A DNA stretch of 64,000 bases from Rhodospirillales bacterium (GTDB taxonomy: Bacteria > Pseudomonadota > Alphaproteobacteria > Rhodospirillales > Shumkoniaceae), in the NCBI GenBank assembly GCA_028281785.1, contig JANQJG010000067.1, positions 1 to 64,000 on the forward strand. The letters run 5' to 3'. Below the pieces are notes generated by a model. The model was not told the DNA's origin and did not search any database. It was given only the letters and a program-made list of their open reading frames with translations. The position numbers and the translations under genes are program-made. Each line of letters begins with the position of its first letter. Within the stretch, counting starts at the first letter, position 1. This document shows positions 29,132 to 38,180 of this stretch, in pieces.

Positions 29132-31048
29132 TCAGGCGGCCGGTTGCCTTTTGAAGCGGATGTAGGAAAACGCCAAGGCGACGACGGCCAGGACCAGTCC
29201 GATAAGTCCGGTGTTGACACCGGGCAGGGCCAGGCACAGGACCATGACCAGGAAGAACAGCACCCGCTCCCATAGCGCCAGCGGCCCGAACAAGTACCCC
29301 TCGGTGGCAACGACATAGGCGCCGATCCCGACGAGACTGAGCGTGACCGTGCGGACGAGCCCGAGCACCGTCCACTCCACGAACAGAAGATCGGGGTGGT
29401 AGATCAGGATGAACGCGATCAGGAAAGCCGGCAAAGCCATCCTCATCGCGTTGAGTGCGATCTTCCCGGGGCTCGCCCGGGCGATTCCGGCCGCCGTGAA
29501 GCAGGCGATCGCGACCGGCGGCGTGATATTGGACAGCACGCCGAACCAGAAGACGAAGAAATGGGCGGCCAGGGGATGCGCGCCCATGGCCACCAGCGCC
29601 GGCGCGATCGTTACCGCCGCGACGATATAGACGGCCGTCGCCGGCAGGGCGCAGCTCAACAGGATCGCGGCCACCGCCGTCATCAGCAGCGCCAGGAAAA
29701 GCCAGCCGCCGGCCCAGTCCTCGATATAGCTGCTGAAGACCTCGGCGATACCCGTCATCGAGACAACGCCGACGATGATCCCGGCCACCAAGCAGGCCAT
29801 GCCGACGCTGGTCAGCGCGACGCCCCCCTTCATCAGCGCGGCCAGAATGCGTTTCGGCGTCAGCCAGGAGTCCCGCCGGACGAAGCTCACCAGGAAGGTG
29901 GCGACGATGGCGAACAGCGCCGAGAAGATCGGCGTATATCCGACGATCAGGAAGATCACCAGGATGACCAGCGGCGCCAGCAGGTATCCGCGCGTGATCA
30001 GAACCCGGCCCAGCGACGGGATTTCCTCCGCGGGCAGCCCCCGGATGCCCTCCTTAACAGCCCGGAAATGGACCACGCCCATGAGCGCGATGTAGTAGAG
30101 CAGCGCGGGAATCGCCGCCGCGGTAATCACCGTCAGATAGGAGACGCCGATGAACTCCACCATCAGGAAGGCGGCGGCCCCCATGATCGGGGGCATAATG
30201 AGGCCGCCGGTTGAAGCGATTGCCTCGACCGAGCCGGCGAAATCGGACTTGAAGCCCACCTTTTTCATCATCGGGATAGTCATCGATCCCGTGGTCGCGA
30301 CATTGGCCGCCGCGGTTCCCGAGATCATTCCCGTCATCCCGCTGGCGACAACGGCCACCTTGGCCGGACCGCCCGCGTAGCGGCCGGATATCGACAATCC
30401 CAGTTGGGCAAGGGCCTCGGTGGCGCCGGTGGCGATCAAGAAGGCGCCAAACAGGACGAACAGCGCGATATAGGTCTGGGCGATCTGGAAGACGCTGCCG
30501 AACAGACCCTCGCTGACGAAATACATCCGCAGGATGAACCGCTCGGGCCGGACGCCGAAATGGCCGATGGGCGCCGGCAGCACCTTTCCGTAGAGCGCGT
30601 AGAGGATGAAGATGACGCAAAGCGCCGGCAGCCACCATCCGAGGGCCCGCCGTCCCGCCTCGAGCACCAGCACCACCGCCATGGTGCCGAAGATCACGTC
30701 GAGCCGCGTCATCTCCAGATTACGGGCGACGAAATCCCCATAGGTCACATAGATGTAGAAACCGCAGGTGAGGCCGAGGGCGGCCAGGATATAGTCCGCG
30801 AGCGTGGGGTTGCCTTTCGGCCCGCCCCTCCGCAAGGGAAAGAGGAGAAAGACCAGCGCCAGCAGCATACCCATGAAAAGGGCGCTGCGACGCATCAGGT
30901 CCATCAACAGAAAGCTGTTGATCGCCAGCACGAACACCGCCAGGGACACGGCGAGGCCGGCGACGATCCAGGCATGAAAGCCGGAGACGCTGCGGCCGGC
31001 GTCCTCGAATCTCAAGGTTCCAAGTGCTGCGGTCACACGGCGCGTCAT
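29132..31048 (-). CDS. TRAP transporter fused permease (TAXI-associated)
   Basis: 638-aa polytopic membrane protein in which DctQ-like and DctM-like parts are fused, the form that pairs with TAXI binding proteins. The first helices (about residues 28-130) correspond to the small subunit. The large-subunit part contains GMTGMISGTAAANVATTGS and IASTGGLIMPPIMGAAAFL, the usual family blocks. The last C-terminal helices are an extra pair common in this family. It lies downstream of the TAXI binding-protein gene on the same strand, with a 137-base gap holding a short GC-rich hairpin near 31138-31153. Confidence 0.92.
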   Translation of the reverse strand: MTRRVTAALGTLRFEDAGRSVSGFHAWIVAGLAVSLAVFVLAINSFLLMDLMRRSALFMGMLLALVFLLFPLRRGGPKGNPTLADYILAALGLTCGFYIYVTYGDFVARNLEMTRLDVIFGTMAVVLVLEAGRRALGWWLPALCVIFILYALYGKVLPAPIGHFGVRPERFILRMYFVSEGLFGSVFQIAQTYIALFVLFGAFLIATGATEALAQLGLSISGRYAGGPAKVAVVASGMTGMISGTAAANVATTGSMTIPMMKKVGFKSDFAGSVEAIASTGGLIMPPIMGAAAFLMVEFIGVSYLTVITAAAIPALLYYIALMGVVHFRAVKEGIRGLPAEEIPSLGRVLITRGYLLAPLVILVIFLIVGYTPIFSALFAIVATFLVSFVRRDSWLTPKRILAALMKGGVALTSVGMACLVAGIIVGVVSMTGIAEVFSSYIEDWAGGWLFLALLMTAVAAILLSCALPATAVYIVAAVTIAPALVAMGAHPLAAHFFVFWFGVLSNITPPVAIACFTAAGIARASPGKIALNAMRMALPAFLIAFILIYHPDLLFVEWTVLGLVRTVTLSLVGIGAYVVATEGYLFGPLALWERVLFFLVMVLCLALPGVNTGLIGLVLAVVALAFSYIRFKRQPAA

Positions 31049-31185
31049 CTACCAGCCCTGACGAAAAAAGTTTCAGAATCGGTATGAAGGGGATGCGGGG
31101 CCCCTTGCCCGATCCGTGTATGTATATCAGCGAATAGAGGGGCGGGCACGCCCCGTCAGAGGACGGATCGCGCCCGCCGAGGCTG

Positions 31186-32148
31186 TCAGAGACCGTCGTA
31201 GAAACGCTGCGCGCCGCCATTCACCGGCAGTTTGAGCGCGTTGATCTTTTCTTCCGCAGAACTCAGGTCAAAGCTACGGAAGGCGCCATGGGCCGCTTTC
31301 AGGTCGTCGACGTTGTCGTTGAGGGTCTTCAGAATGTCGAGGGCGAGGTCTTCAGGGAAATCCGAGGGCACCATGATGAGCGCCAAATGCGAGACCGTGA
31401 CGATCGGCTCCGGCTGGTCCGAATAGGTGTTGGCCGGAATCGTGAAGGGCGCCTTCCAGCCGCTCCGCTCGACCACGGCCTTTTGCTCCTCGGGCGTCAT
31501 ACTATAGAGCGTCAGCCGGCCGCCGGCCGCCAGCAGCGCCTGCTGAAGCTGGGCGAACGGCACGCCCGAGGTCAAATCGGCACCGTCGATGATACCGTTC
31601 TGCAACGCCGCGATCGCCTCGGTCTGGCCGAGATGCTCGGCCTTGACGTCGTCCACCGTGAGCCCCCCTCCCTGGAGGACGGCCTTGTTCGAAAGCAGGG
31701 TTCCGCTGCCCGGCGCGCCCACGGCCCAGCGCTTGCCCTTGATGTCGGCGAGCGAGGAGACGCCGGCGTCCTTGCGAACCAAAATATGGTCGGTGTTGAC
31801 GAACAACGGGGCGAGCACTTCGAGTTCCTTGAACTGCTTGCCCTCGAAAACGCCCGTGCCGTTCAGCGCGTCCCGGACCACGTTGTTCTGGATGATCGCC
31901 ATATTGGCTTCTTGGTTGCGGAGCAGGGAAACATTCTCGACCGAACCGGCCGAGGATTGGGCGGATGCCCGGACCTTCAGATTGTCGTTGATCAGCTTCG
32001 AGATCGCGAGACCGGCCGGGTAATAGGAGCCGGAGGTGCTGGCCGTCGCGATGTTGATGAAGTCATAGCTGGCCAAGGCATGGCTCGCCGACATGGCGAG
32101 CGCGCCGGCTGCCAGCGCGGTGGTGATTCGAGTACGAAAAGATGTCAT
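31186..32148 (-). CDS. TAXI-family TRAP solute-binding protein
   Basis: 320-aa exported protein. ATG 32148 is behind AGGAGAGG; an upstream start at 32190 would give an unlikely signal peptide. Its signal core is ALAAGALAMSASHALA. The mature part begins with ATASTSGSYYPAGLAISKL, the hallmark of TAXI receptors. It ends with LPVNGGAQRFYDG, typical for the C-terminal helix. It probably delivers a small acidic solute to the fused permease at 29132. Confidence 0.93.
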   Translation of the reverse strand: MTSFRTRITTALAAGALAMSASHALASYDFINIATASTSGSYYPAGLAISKLINDNLKVRASAQSSAGSVENVSLLRNQEANMAIIQNNVVRDALNGTGVFEGKQFKELEVLAPLFVNTDHILVRKDAGVSSLADIKGKRWAVGAPGSGTLLSNKAVLQGGGLTVDDVKAEHLGQTEAIAALQNGIIDGADLTSGVPFAQLQQALLAAGGRLTLYSMTPEEQKAVVERSGWKAPFTIPANTYSDQPEPIVTVSHLALIMVPSDFPEDLALDILKTLNDNVDDLKAAHGAFRSFDLSSAEEKINALKLPVNGGAQRFYDGL

Positions 32149-32266
32149 TGACCTCTCCTGTCGTCGATTACGGGTAGTGAACAACGACAACCGATAGATA
32201 TCCGTATGTCGCGCCCTGGGTTTTGTCCCCCTCCTAGGGTTTCGCGACCCGGCCGTCTGTCGATCG

Positions 32267-32977
32267 TCACTTGGGCTGCCGGGACCGCCATTCCTCGAAC
32301 TCGCGTCTCGTTACGTCGTTCGGGGGATAGGTGCCCGGCATCGCACGCCCTTCCTCCAACTTCATCCGGCAGAACGTCTCCAACAATTCCTGTTCCGCGC
32401 ATTCCCGGGAGACCTCGTCGGCAATCTCCTGCGGCAGGATCACGATCCCGTCGCCGTCGCCGACGACGATATCGCCAGGGTAGACGGCAACCCCGCCGCA
32501 GGCGATGGGGCATTGCAGCTCATGCGCCAGGAATTGGTTCGTCGACGGATACGGCGTGACCCCCGCGCAGTAAACGGGAAAGCCGAGCGACGCCGTCTCC
32601 ACCGCGTCCCGCATACCTCCATCGCCAACCAAGGCCTCGATGCCGCGCACCTTCATGCGCGCCACCATCAGGTCGCCCGCCATGGCGCTGCCGGCCTCGC
32701 CGTGGCAGTCCATGACGACCACCGATCCCACCGGCGCAGATTCGAGCATCTGCCGCTGCGGGTAGTTGGGATCGGCGAGCACATTGGCATGGCCCTTGTC
32801 CTCGCGCATGGGCAGGTTCCGCATCGTAAACGCGGGGCCGACGCATTTCCGGGTGGAGGGTGAGAGCGGCAGCACGCGTCGGAGGACCGCGTTCCGAATC
32901 CCCCTTTTCATTAGAGAGGCGATCAAGGTGGCCGTCGCGACACTCCTGAGGCGTTCGACAGTGTCAGCGCTCGTCAT
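32267..32977 (-). CDS. RraA-like / HMG-aldolase-family protein
   Basis: 236-aa protein of the RraA/4-hydroxy-4-methyl-2-oxoglutarate aldolase fold. The active-site segment GIEALVGDGGMRDAVE contains the Arg-Asp pair that binds metal and pyruvate-like substrate in aldolase members. GGVAVYPGDIVVGDGDG is the second family block. ATG 32977 has GGAGGGG seven bases upstream. Together with the dehydrogenases nearby this suggests cleavage or handling of a 2-oxo/hydroxy acid rather than the RNase E-inhibitor role of E. coli RraA. Confidence 0.85.
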   Translation of the reverse strand: MTSADTVERLRSVATATLIASLMKRGIRNAVLRRVLPLSPSTRKCVGPAFTMRNLPMREDKGHANVLADPNYPQRQMLESAPVGSVVVMDCHGEAGSAMAGDLMVARMKVRGIEALVGDGGMRDAVETASLGFPVYCAGVTPYPSTNQFLAHELQCPIACGGVAVYPGDIVVGDGDGIVILPQEIADEVSRECAEQELLETFCRMKLEEGRAMPGTYPPNDVTRREFEEWRSRQPK

Positions 32978-33189
32978 CCAAATACCCCTCCATCTTAACA
33001 AATACACGTTTTGGGAAGGTTGAAGACGACTTCGCCGTCTCCCTCCCCCGGCCTCGAATCTCGGCGGAGAACGAATAGTACCATCCCTCGCCCGTCCGGT
33101 TGGCCACTCTAGCGAGTTTGAGAGTGACAGGGGGTCGTCAACAATGTCAAATTGGAATTCGTAATGTCACCATGCGGAAATGTTATGCA

Positions 33190-34143
33190 ATGGATGAGAC
33201 CAAAGAGGCGACGCGGCGAAACCTGCCGCGCCCACTGAACTACAGGCAGCTCGAGGCTTTCCGCACGGTGATGATCACCGGCGGCATGACCGAAGCCGGC
33301 GACGTGATGGGTGTGACGCAGCCCGCCGTCAGCCGCCTTATCCGCGACCTCGAGGTCGACCTCGGATTGATTCTGTTCCATCGGCACGGCAATCGGATTA
33401 CGCCGACACGGGAGGCGCGCATCCTGTTTCGGGATGTCGAACGCCTGTTCATCGGAAGCGAGCAACTGCGGGAAACCGCCGCGCTGATTCGGGAATCCGG
33501 TGAGGAGCGGCTCCGCATCGCCGCTATGCCGAGCCTGGTTCAGGGCTTTCTGCCACGCGTCATCGGCCGGTTTCTCGTGAGCCATCCCGACGTCGCTTGC
33601 GTCCTTCATTCCGACACGTCGATGGCCATCACCGATCTCGTTCCGCGCTGGGGCTTCGATGTCGGGTTCGCCTACGCCAGCTCGGTCGGTCCCGGTATCG
33701 ACGTCCGGCCGCTTCCTCAAACCGAGGCCGTCTGCGTGGTTCCGACGGCGTTTCCGATCGCCTCCCGCGAAGAGATCCATGCCCATGAGCTGAGCAAGGT
33801 CCCGATTATTTCGCTCGGTCCCAACAGCGTTCTTTATATGCAAATTCTTTCGACGCTTCGCGCCGCCTGCCCGGACTTTTCGCCGCGCATCCAGACGCGC
33901 TATCCCTGGACCGCCTGCAGCCTGGCGGCGGAGGGGCTGGGCGTCGCCATCGTCGATCCCTTTACCGCGCATGAGGTTCACGACCCCCGGGTCGTGTTCC
34001 GTCCGTTCAGGCCGCGAATCTTCTTTGCCTTTTCCGCGCTGCTCGTGGACCGGGACAACCGTCCCGCCATCGCCGGTGAGTTCCTCGACACCTTTGTCGA
34101 GGTTTTGACGGAGGAGTTCCTCGAAACGGCCTCGAAGAGTTAA
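33190..34143 (+). CDS. LysR-family transcriptional regulator
   Basis: 317 aa from ATG 33190; in-frame ATG 33172 or 33100 would extend it without adding a domain. The N-terminal winged helix shows LNYRQLEAFRTVMITGGMTE, then AGDVMGVTQPAVSRLIRDLE and LILFHRHGNRITPT. A periplasmic-binding-protein-like effector domain begins around residue 95. It is divergent from the RraA-like gene and convergent with the dehydrogenase at 34161. It probably controls the adjacent catabolic genes in response to a pathway acid. Confidence 0.9.
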   Translation: MDETKEATRRNLPRPLNYRQLEAFRTVMITGGMTEAGDVMGVTQPAVSRLIRDLEVDLGLILFHRHGNRITPTREARILFRDVERLFIGSEQLRETAALIRESGEERLRIAAMPSLVQGFLPRVIGRFLVSHPDVACVLHSDTSMAITDLVPRWGFDVGFAYASSVGPGIDVRPLPQTEAVCVVPTAFPIASREEIHAHELSKVPIISLGPNSVLYMQILSTLRAACPDFSPRIQTRYPWTACSLAAEGLGVAIVDPFTAHEVHDPRVVFRPFRPRIFFAFSALLVDRDNRPAIAGEFLDTFVEVLTEEFLETASKS

Positions 34144-34160
34144 CCCCGAAACCCGCGGAG

Positions 34161-35135
34161 CTATGTCCGTCGCCTGTCCCAGACCTCTGGATTGACGAGG
34201 TGATCGGGCCGCTTGCCTTGCAGAACCTCGACGACCTGCGCGGCCGTCTGCATGGCGGTTCGTTCCAGGCATTCCTCGGTGGCGCCGGCGATATGGGGCG
34301 AAAGGACCAGCCGCTCGGTCTTGGCGTAAGGGTGGTCGGTGGGAAGAGGTTCCTTCTCGAACACATCCATGGCCGCGCCGCTCAGATGCCCGCTCTCGAG
34401 AGCATCGACCAGAGCCTCGGCGTCCACCAGCGCACCGCGCGCGGTATTCACCAGCATCGCCCCCGCCTTCATTTTCCCCAAACGCTCGGCGTTCATCAGC
34501 GCGCGCGTCTCCGGCGTCAGCTGCAGGTGCAGGGAAACGACATCGGCTTGGCCCAGCAGCTCGTCGAGATCCTCCGCCTTCTTCATGCCCAGCACTTCGA
34601 CGGCGGCCGAGTCGACGTAAGGATCGTAAGCCAGGACTCGCATGTTGAAGGCGGCCTTGGCGATTTCTCCCGTGCGCCGGCCGGTACGCCCGAAACCGAT
34701 GATCGCCAGTGTCTTGCCGAACAGCTCCCGGAAATCGCGGGCGTAGCGATAGTCGTAGTTCCCCTCGCGAACCGCGCGGTCCGCCTCGCGCACCCGTTTG
34801 GCGACCGCCAGCATCTGGGTCACGGTATGCTCGGCCACCGACTGAACATTGCCATAGGGCGTGAAGATGATGGGCAGCCCGATCTCCGTCGCGTAGCCCA
34901 CATCGACGGGGTCGACGCCGATCCCGTGGTTGCCGAGGACCTTGAGGTTCTGGGCGGCCTCCATGGCGGCCCGGTTGAGGCCGGCGTTGCGAGTGATGGC
35001 GGCCGCACAAGGTTCGATCTCGGCGGTTACCACGTCCATCGTCGCCGCCGAGGCCCGTTGGACGGTCAGCCCGGCCTGCTCCAAAAGGTCGATTCCGCTT
35101 TGATGAATGGGTTGGATGAGGAGACAGTCCGGCAT
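34161..35135 (-). CDS. D-2-hydroxyacid dehydrogenase (NAD-dependent), copy A
   Basis: 324-aa member of the D-isomer-specific 2-hydroxyacid dehydrogenase family. The Rossmann motif reads LAIIGFGRTGRRTGEIAK. The catalytic Arg is in VNTARGALVDAEAL and the acid/base His in LSPHIAGATEECL. It interconverts a 2-oxoacid and a D-2-hydroxyacid. It is divergent from the racemase at 35293 and convergent with the LysR gene. A second paralogous enzyme lies at 35999, so the locus has two. The specific substrate is not evident. Confidence 0.9.
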   Translation of the reverse strand: MPDCLLIQPIHQSGIDLLEQAGLTVQRASAATMDVVTAEIEPCAAAITRNAGLNRAAMEAAQNLKVLGNHGIGVDPVDVGYATEIGLPIIFTPYGNVQSVAEHTVTQMLAVAKRVREADRAVREGNYDYRYARDFRELFGKTLAIIGFGRTGRRTGEIAKAAFNMRVLAYDPYVDSAAVEVLGMKKAEDLDELLGQADVVSLHLQLTPETRALMNAERLGKMKAGAMLVNTARGALVDAEALVDALESGHLSGAAMDVFEKEPLPTDHPYAKTERLVLSPHIAGATEECLERTAMQTAAQVVEVLQGKRPDHLVNPEVWDRRRT

Positions 35136-35292
35136 GGCTCTCGCTTTCTAAGGCTTTGATGGCGGGGATGGGAACGCGGATGTCATGGGCGATGCCCGAC
35201 GGCGGCGGTAATCCTTTCCACGCGAGACGAAATCTGTCAACGTCCGTCCGAACGTCACCAAGCCGACACAAAAACCGCAAAAAAGTCAGCCG

Positions 35293-35946
35293 ATGCCTCA
35301 ACGTATCCTCGTCATCAATCCCAATTCGACCCAGTCCGTCACCGATCACATCGACGACGCCGTCCAACCCCTGCGCATGGAGGGCGGTCCCGAAATCGAG
35401 TGCATGACGCTCGCGGAGGGCCCGGCGGGGATCGAGAGCCAGGCGGATGTCGAGAGCGTCGTCCAGCCGATCAGCCAGGTGGTGCGCACGCGCGACAACG
35501 ACACGGACGCCTTCGTCATTGCCTGCTACAGCGATCCGGGCCTGCACGCGGCCCGTGAGGCGACGCGGCGGCGCGTGTTCGGGATCGCCGAGAGCGGTAT
35601 GCTCACGGCGCTCACGCTGGGGGAGCGTTTCGCAGTGATTTCGATCCTCGCCGCCTCGGTCCCAAGGCATCTCCGCTATGTTCGCAGCCTCGGACTCGAT
35701 TCACGTCTCGCCGGGGACCTCCCGATCGGTCTTGGCGTCACCGAGCTGTCGGACGACTCGAAGGTCATGGAGCGCATGACCGCCGTCGGTGGTCGGCTTC
35801 GAGACGAATTCGGCGCCCATGCCATCGTCATGGGCTGCGCCGGGATGGCGCGCTTCCGCGATCGCCTCGAGGACGCCCTCGACATTCCCGTCGTCGAGCC
35901 CACACAGGCCGCGGTGACCATGGCAATCGGCGCGGCGCGGCTGTAG
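35293..35946 (+). CDS. Asp/Glu/hydantoin racemase family protein
   Basis: 217 aa. The N-terminus ILVINPNSTQSVTDHI is characteristic of hydantoin racemases. The two catalytic cysteines are in FVIACYSDPGLHAARE and IVMGCAGMARF. It would racemise a hydantoin or related acidic stereocentre so that stereospecific hydrolases (such as 21227 and 22485) can use both isomers. It probably forms an operon with the dehydrogenase at 35999, 52 bases downstream. Arylmalonate decarboxylase or maleate isomerase relatives are less likely because of the N-terminal motif. Confidence 0.88.
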   Translation: MPQRILVINPNSTQSVTDHIDDAVQPLRMEGGPEIECMTLAEGPAGIESQADVESVVQPISQVVRTRDNDTDAFVIACYSDPGLHAAREATRRRVFGIAESGMLTALTLGERFAVISILAASVPRHLRYVRSLGLDSRLAGDLPIGLGVTELSDDSKVMERMTAVGGRLRDEFGAHAIVMGCAGMARFRDRLEDALDIPVVEPTQAAVTMAIGAARL

Positions 35947-35998
35947 GTTAAACGAGCGATTCGCTGACCCCAACAACCTCCCGCCCCGTGGAGACACG

Positions 35999-36994
35999 AT
36001 GTCCGCCAAGCCCCGCGCTCTGGTCACCAACATACCCTTTGCCCACCTCGACCCTCGGCCCCGCGAGATCCTCGATGAGGCGGATATCGAGGTCGTCATC
36101 AATCCCCTTGGTCGGGCCCTCAAGGAGGACGAATACGCGGAACTGATCGAGGGGTTCGACATTCTCCTCGCGGGCACCGAGCCGGTGACGGCCCGGGTCA
36201 TGGACGCCGCCCCCGGGCTCAAACTCATTGCGCGAATCGGGATCGGCCTCGACAACGTGGACCTGGCGGCGGCGCGTGCCCGCGGCATCCCCGTGACCCA
36301 CACGCCGGATGGCCCCTCACCGGCGGCGGCGGAGCTTACCATCGCGCTCATGCTGGACGCGTTGCGCCAGGTTTCACGGGCCGACCGCAGCGCAAGGCGC
36401 GGCGATTGGAACCGTTTCACGGGCCGGCGACTGGCCACCTGCACCGTCGGCGTGATCGGCGTCGGACGCATCGGCAAGCGGGTCATCCGGCATCTTGTCG
36501 GCGGGTTTCCGGGCGTCCGCATCCTTGGCAACGACCTCGAGCCGGACGAAGCCTTCGGACGGGAGTTCGGGGTCGAGTGGACAGACAAGGAGACGATCTA
36601 CCGGACCAGCGACGTCGTTTCCCTGCATGTGCCCCTGACGCCGCTGACGAGCAACATGATTACCAAGCGCGAGCTTGGCATGATGCGCGGCGACGCCTGC
36701 CTTGTGAACATGGCCCGCGGGGGAATCGTCCGCGAGGCCGATCTGGCGGCCGCTCTCCGCGAGGAGCGGATCGCCAGCGCGGCCTCCGACGTCTTCGCGG
36801 TTGAGCCCTACGCGGGTGAGCTGGCGGCGCTCGACACCTTCACGATCACCTGCCACATGGGCGCGAATTCGCCGGACTGCCGGCTGGCTATGGAGATGGG
36901 CGCGGTCGCGGAGGCGGTACGTCTCATCAACGGCGAGCCCCTCGCCAACCCGGCGCCGGAAGCCGAATACGAGCGGGCGCTCGCGGCCAAGTAA
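35999..36994 (+). CDS. D-2-hydroxyacid dehydrogenase (phosphoglycerate dehydrogenase-like), copy B
   Basis: 331 aa, with GGAG five bases before the ATG. It has the Rossmann motif VGVIGVGRIGKRVIRHL, the catalytic Arg in VNMARGGIVREADL and the acid/base His in ITCHMGANSPDCRL. It is diverged from copy A at 34161, so the two probably act on different acids or cofactor states. It lies downstream of the racemase in the same direction. SerA identity is unlikely because the ACT domain is absent. Confidence 0.9.
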   Translation: MSAKPRALVTNIPFAHLDPRPREILDEADIEVVINPLGRALKEDEYAELIEGFDILLAGTEPVTARVMDAAPGLKLIARIGIGLDNVDLAAARARGIPVTHTPDGPSPAAAELTIALMLDALRQVSRADRSARRGDWNRFTGRRLATCTVGVIGVGRIGKRVIRHLVGGFPGVRILGNDLEPDEAFGREFGVEWTDKETIYRTSDVVSLHVPLTPLTSNMITKRELGMMRGDACLVNMARGGIVREADLAAALREERIASAASDVFAVEPYAGELAALDTFTITCHMGANSPDCRLAMEMGAVAEAVRLINGEPLANPAPEAEYERALAAK

Positions 36995-36998
36995 CTTC

Positions 36999-37055
36999 GT
37001 CGAGCGTTTGAAGGCGCTCGGGCCTCTCCTTCGACGGGCTCAGGAGACGCCCTCA
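36999..37055. repeat. Dispersed REP-like unit
   Basis: It contains GAGCGTTTGAAG and GGGCCTCTCCTTCGAC followed by GGGCTCAGGA, matching the interior of the element at 28983-29103. It lies directly after the dehydrogenase stop, in intergenic DNA. Confidence 0.55.
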
Positions 37056-37102
37056 TGCTGCTGAACTTGGAGCCTTATCCAACAAGTTTGGCGGAACGAC
37101 GC

Positions 37103-37198
37103 CCCCCTCACCCTGCCCTCTCCCCCCGGCGGGGGGAGAGGGTTGTGAAGGCTTGGCGGGGCCGAAGGCCGAGCCTTAGCCGGAGCTGGGTGAGGGGG
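37103..37198. repeat. Composite palindromic repeat, copy 1
   Basis: Outer 11-bp perfect arms CCCCCTCACCC (37103-37113) and GGGTGAGGGGG (37188-37198) enclose a perfect 12-bp hairpin (37116-37127 with 37131-37142, loop GGC). Between them lies GGCTTGGCGGGGCC with GGCCGAGCC and AGCTGGG. The same outer arms and inner text recur at 60659-60818. Confidence 0.75.
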
Positions 37199-37256
37199 AA
37201 TCTGAATCCGCCCCGCGTTGTAGGACGGATCGTTGCTTTCCGAGCGACTCTCGGGG

Positions 37257-37901
37257 CTAAGCCGGTTCCTCTTCGCGCTGGCTTTCCAGCCATTCCGGAT
37301 AGGTCTGGCGGACCAGTTCGAATCGGTCGCGTTGGCGCGCATATTGATGTGCGTAGAGACGGCCGACGGGACGGTAGGCATCGTCGCGGACCCGCAACGT
37401 CCCGCTGTCGATCACGTCGTCCCGGGCGCGCATCCAGACGACCTCGCCCAGGACCAGGGACCGGGTCGGCTTGAACTCGATGGTTTGAATGTGCCGGCAT
37501 TCCATCGAGACCGGCGAGTCGGCAAGGCGCCCGGGCTTCACCAACCGGCTCGGCTCGATGGCGAGGCCGCTGATCTTGGGCTCGCTCTTCTCTGGCGGAA
37601 AGTCCACGGAACAGAGATTCATCGCTTCGGCGATGGCCTCGTCGACCATGTTCACCACGAACTCGCCGGTGTCCAGGATATTGCGGGCGGTGTCCTTCAG
37701 CGTCCCGTCGGGACGGCGTTGCAGCCCCAGCACGACCATCGCCGGGTCCTCGCTGAAGACGTTGAAAAAGCTGAACGGGGCGGCATTGTCGACGCCCGCC
37801 GGGCTTCGCGTGGTGACGAGGGCGATCGGTCGCGGAATGACGAATCCGACCAACAGCTTGTAACGGTTCTGGGGCTCAATCGCCTCGAAGTCGATCTCCA
37901 T
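37257..37901 (-). CDS. Flavin reductase-like (FMN-binding split barrel) protein
   Basis: 214 aa from ATG 37901. The N-terminus KLLVGFVIPRPIALVTT with DNAAPFSFFNVFSEDP is typical of the flavoredoxin/flavin-reductase-like family. Further blocks are GEFVVNMVDEAIAEAMN and ECRHIQTIEF. These proteins bind FMN and either reduce flavin for a partner monooxygenase or act in electron transfer. No monooxygenase is visible nearby. The frame continues open upstream but that part overlaps the divergent binding-protein gene and is not coding. Confidence 0.86.
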   Translation of the reverse strand: MEIDFEAIEPQNRYKLLVGFVIPRPIALVTTRSPAGVDNAAPFSFFNVFSEDPAMVVLGLQRRPDGTLKDTARNILDTGEFVVNMVDEAIAEAMNLCSVDFPPEKSEPKISGLAIEPSRLVKPGRLADSPVSMECRHIQTIEFKPTRSLVLGEVVWMRARDDVIDSGTLRVRDDAYRPVGRLYAHQYARQRDRFELVRQTYPEWLESQREEEPA

Positions 37902-38180
37902 GGCCTTCTCGCTTGTTTTCCGTATGGCCGCTGCCGAGGGGTCCCCCAGTACCCCTTCCCGCTCGCCTTGCACAAGCTTGAATGCAGGTTGTCCCCTTTT
38001 CCTGAGCCGGGAATCCTGCAAAAGTACGATTCCTTGCGAGGGGTTTCCGGTGGGCGTTCCGGATTTCGCCAGGTTTGCGCTATCCGTTACCGAATCGGCG
38101 ACGGATCGGCGGTCCTTGTGCCTGGGCGCCCGCTCCAACCCTCGCGGGTTGGATACGAACTTGTGTAACCGCTGATCATC

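Noticed and set aside
32267-32977. RNase E regulator RraA identity
   Set aside because: The protein is longer than E. coli RraA and keeps the aldolase-type GDGGMRD segment, and it lies in a catabolic cluster.
33109-35670. 853-codon minus-strand frame across the LysR, dehydrogenase and racemase region
   Set aside because: It overlaps real genes on both strands, and its product is low-complexity Arg/Gly-rich text without any family motif.
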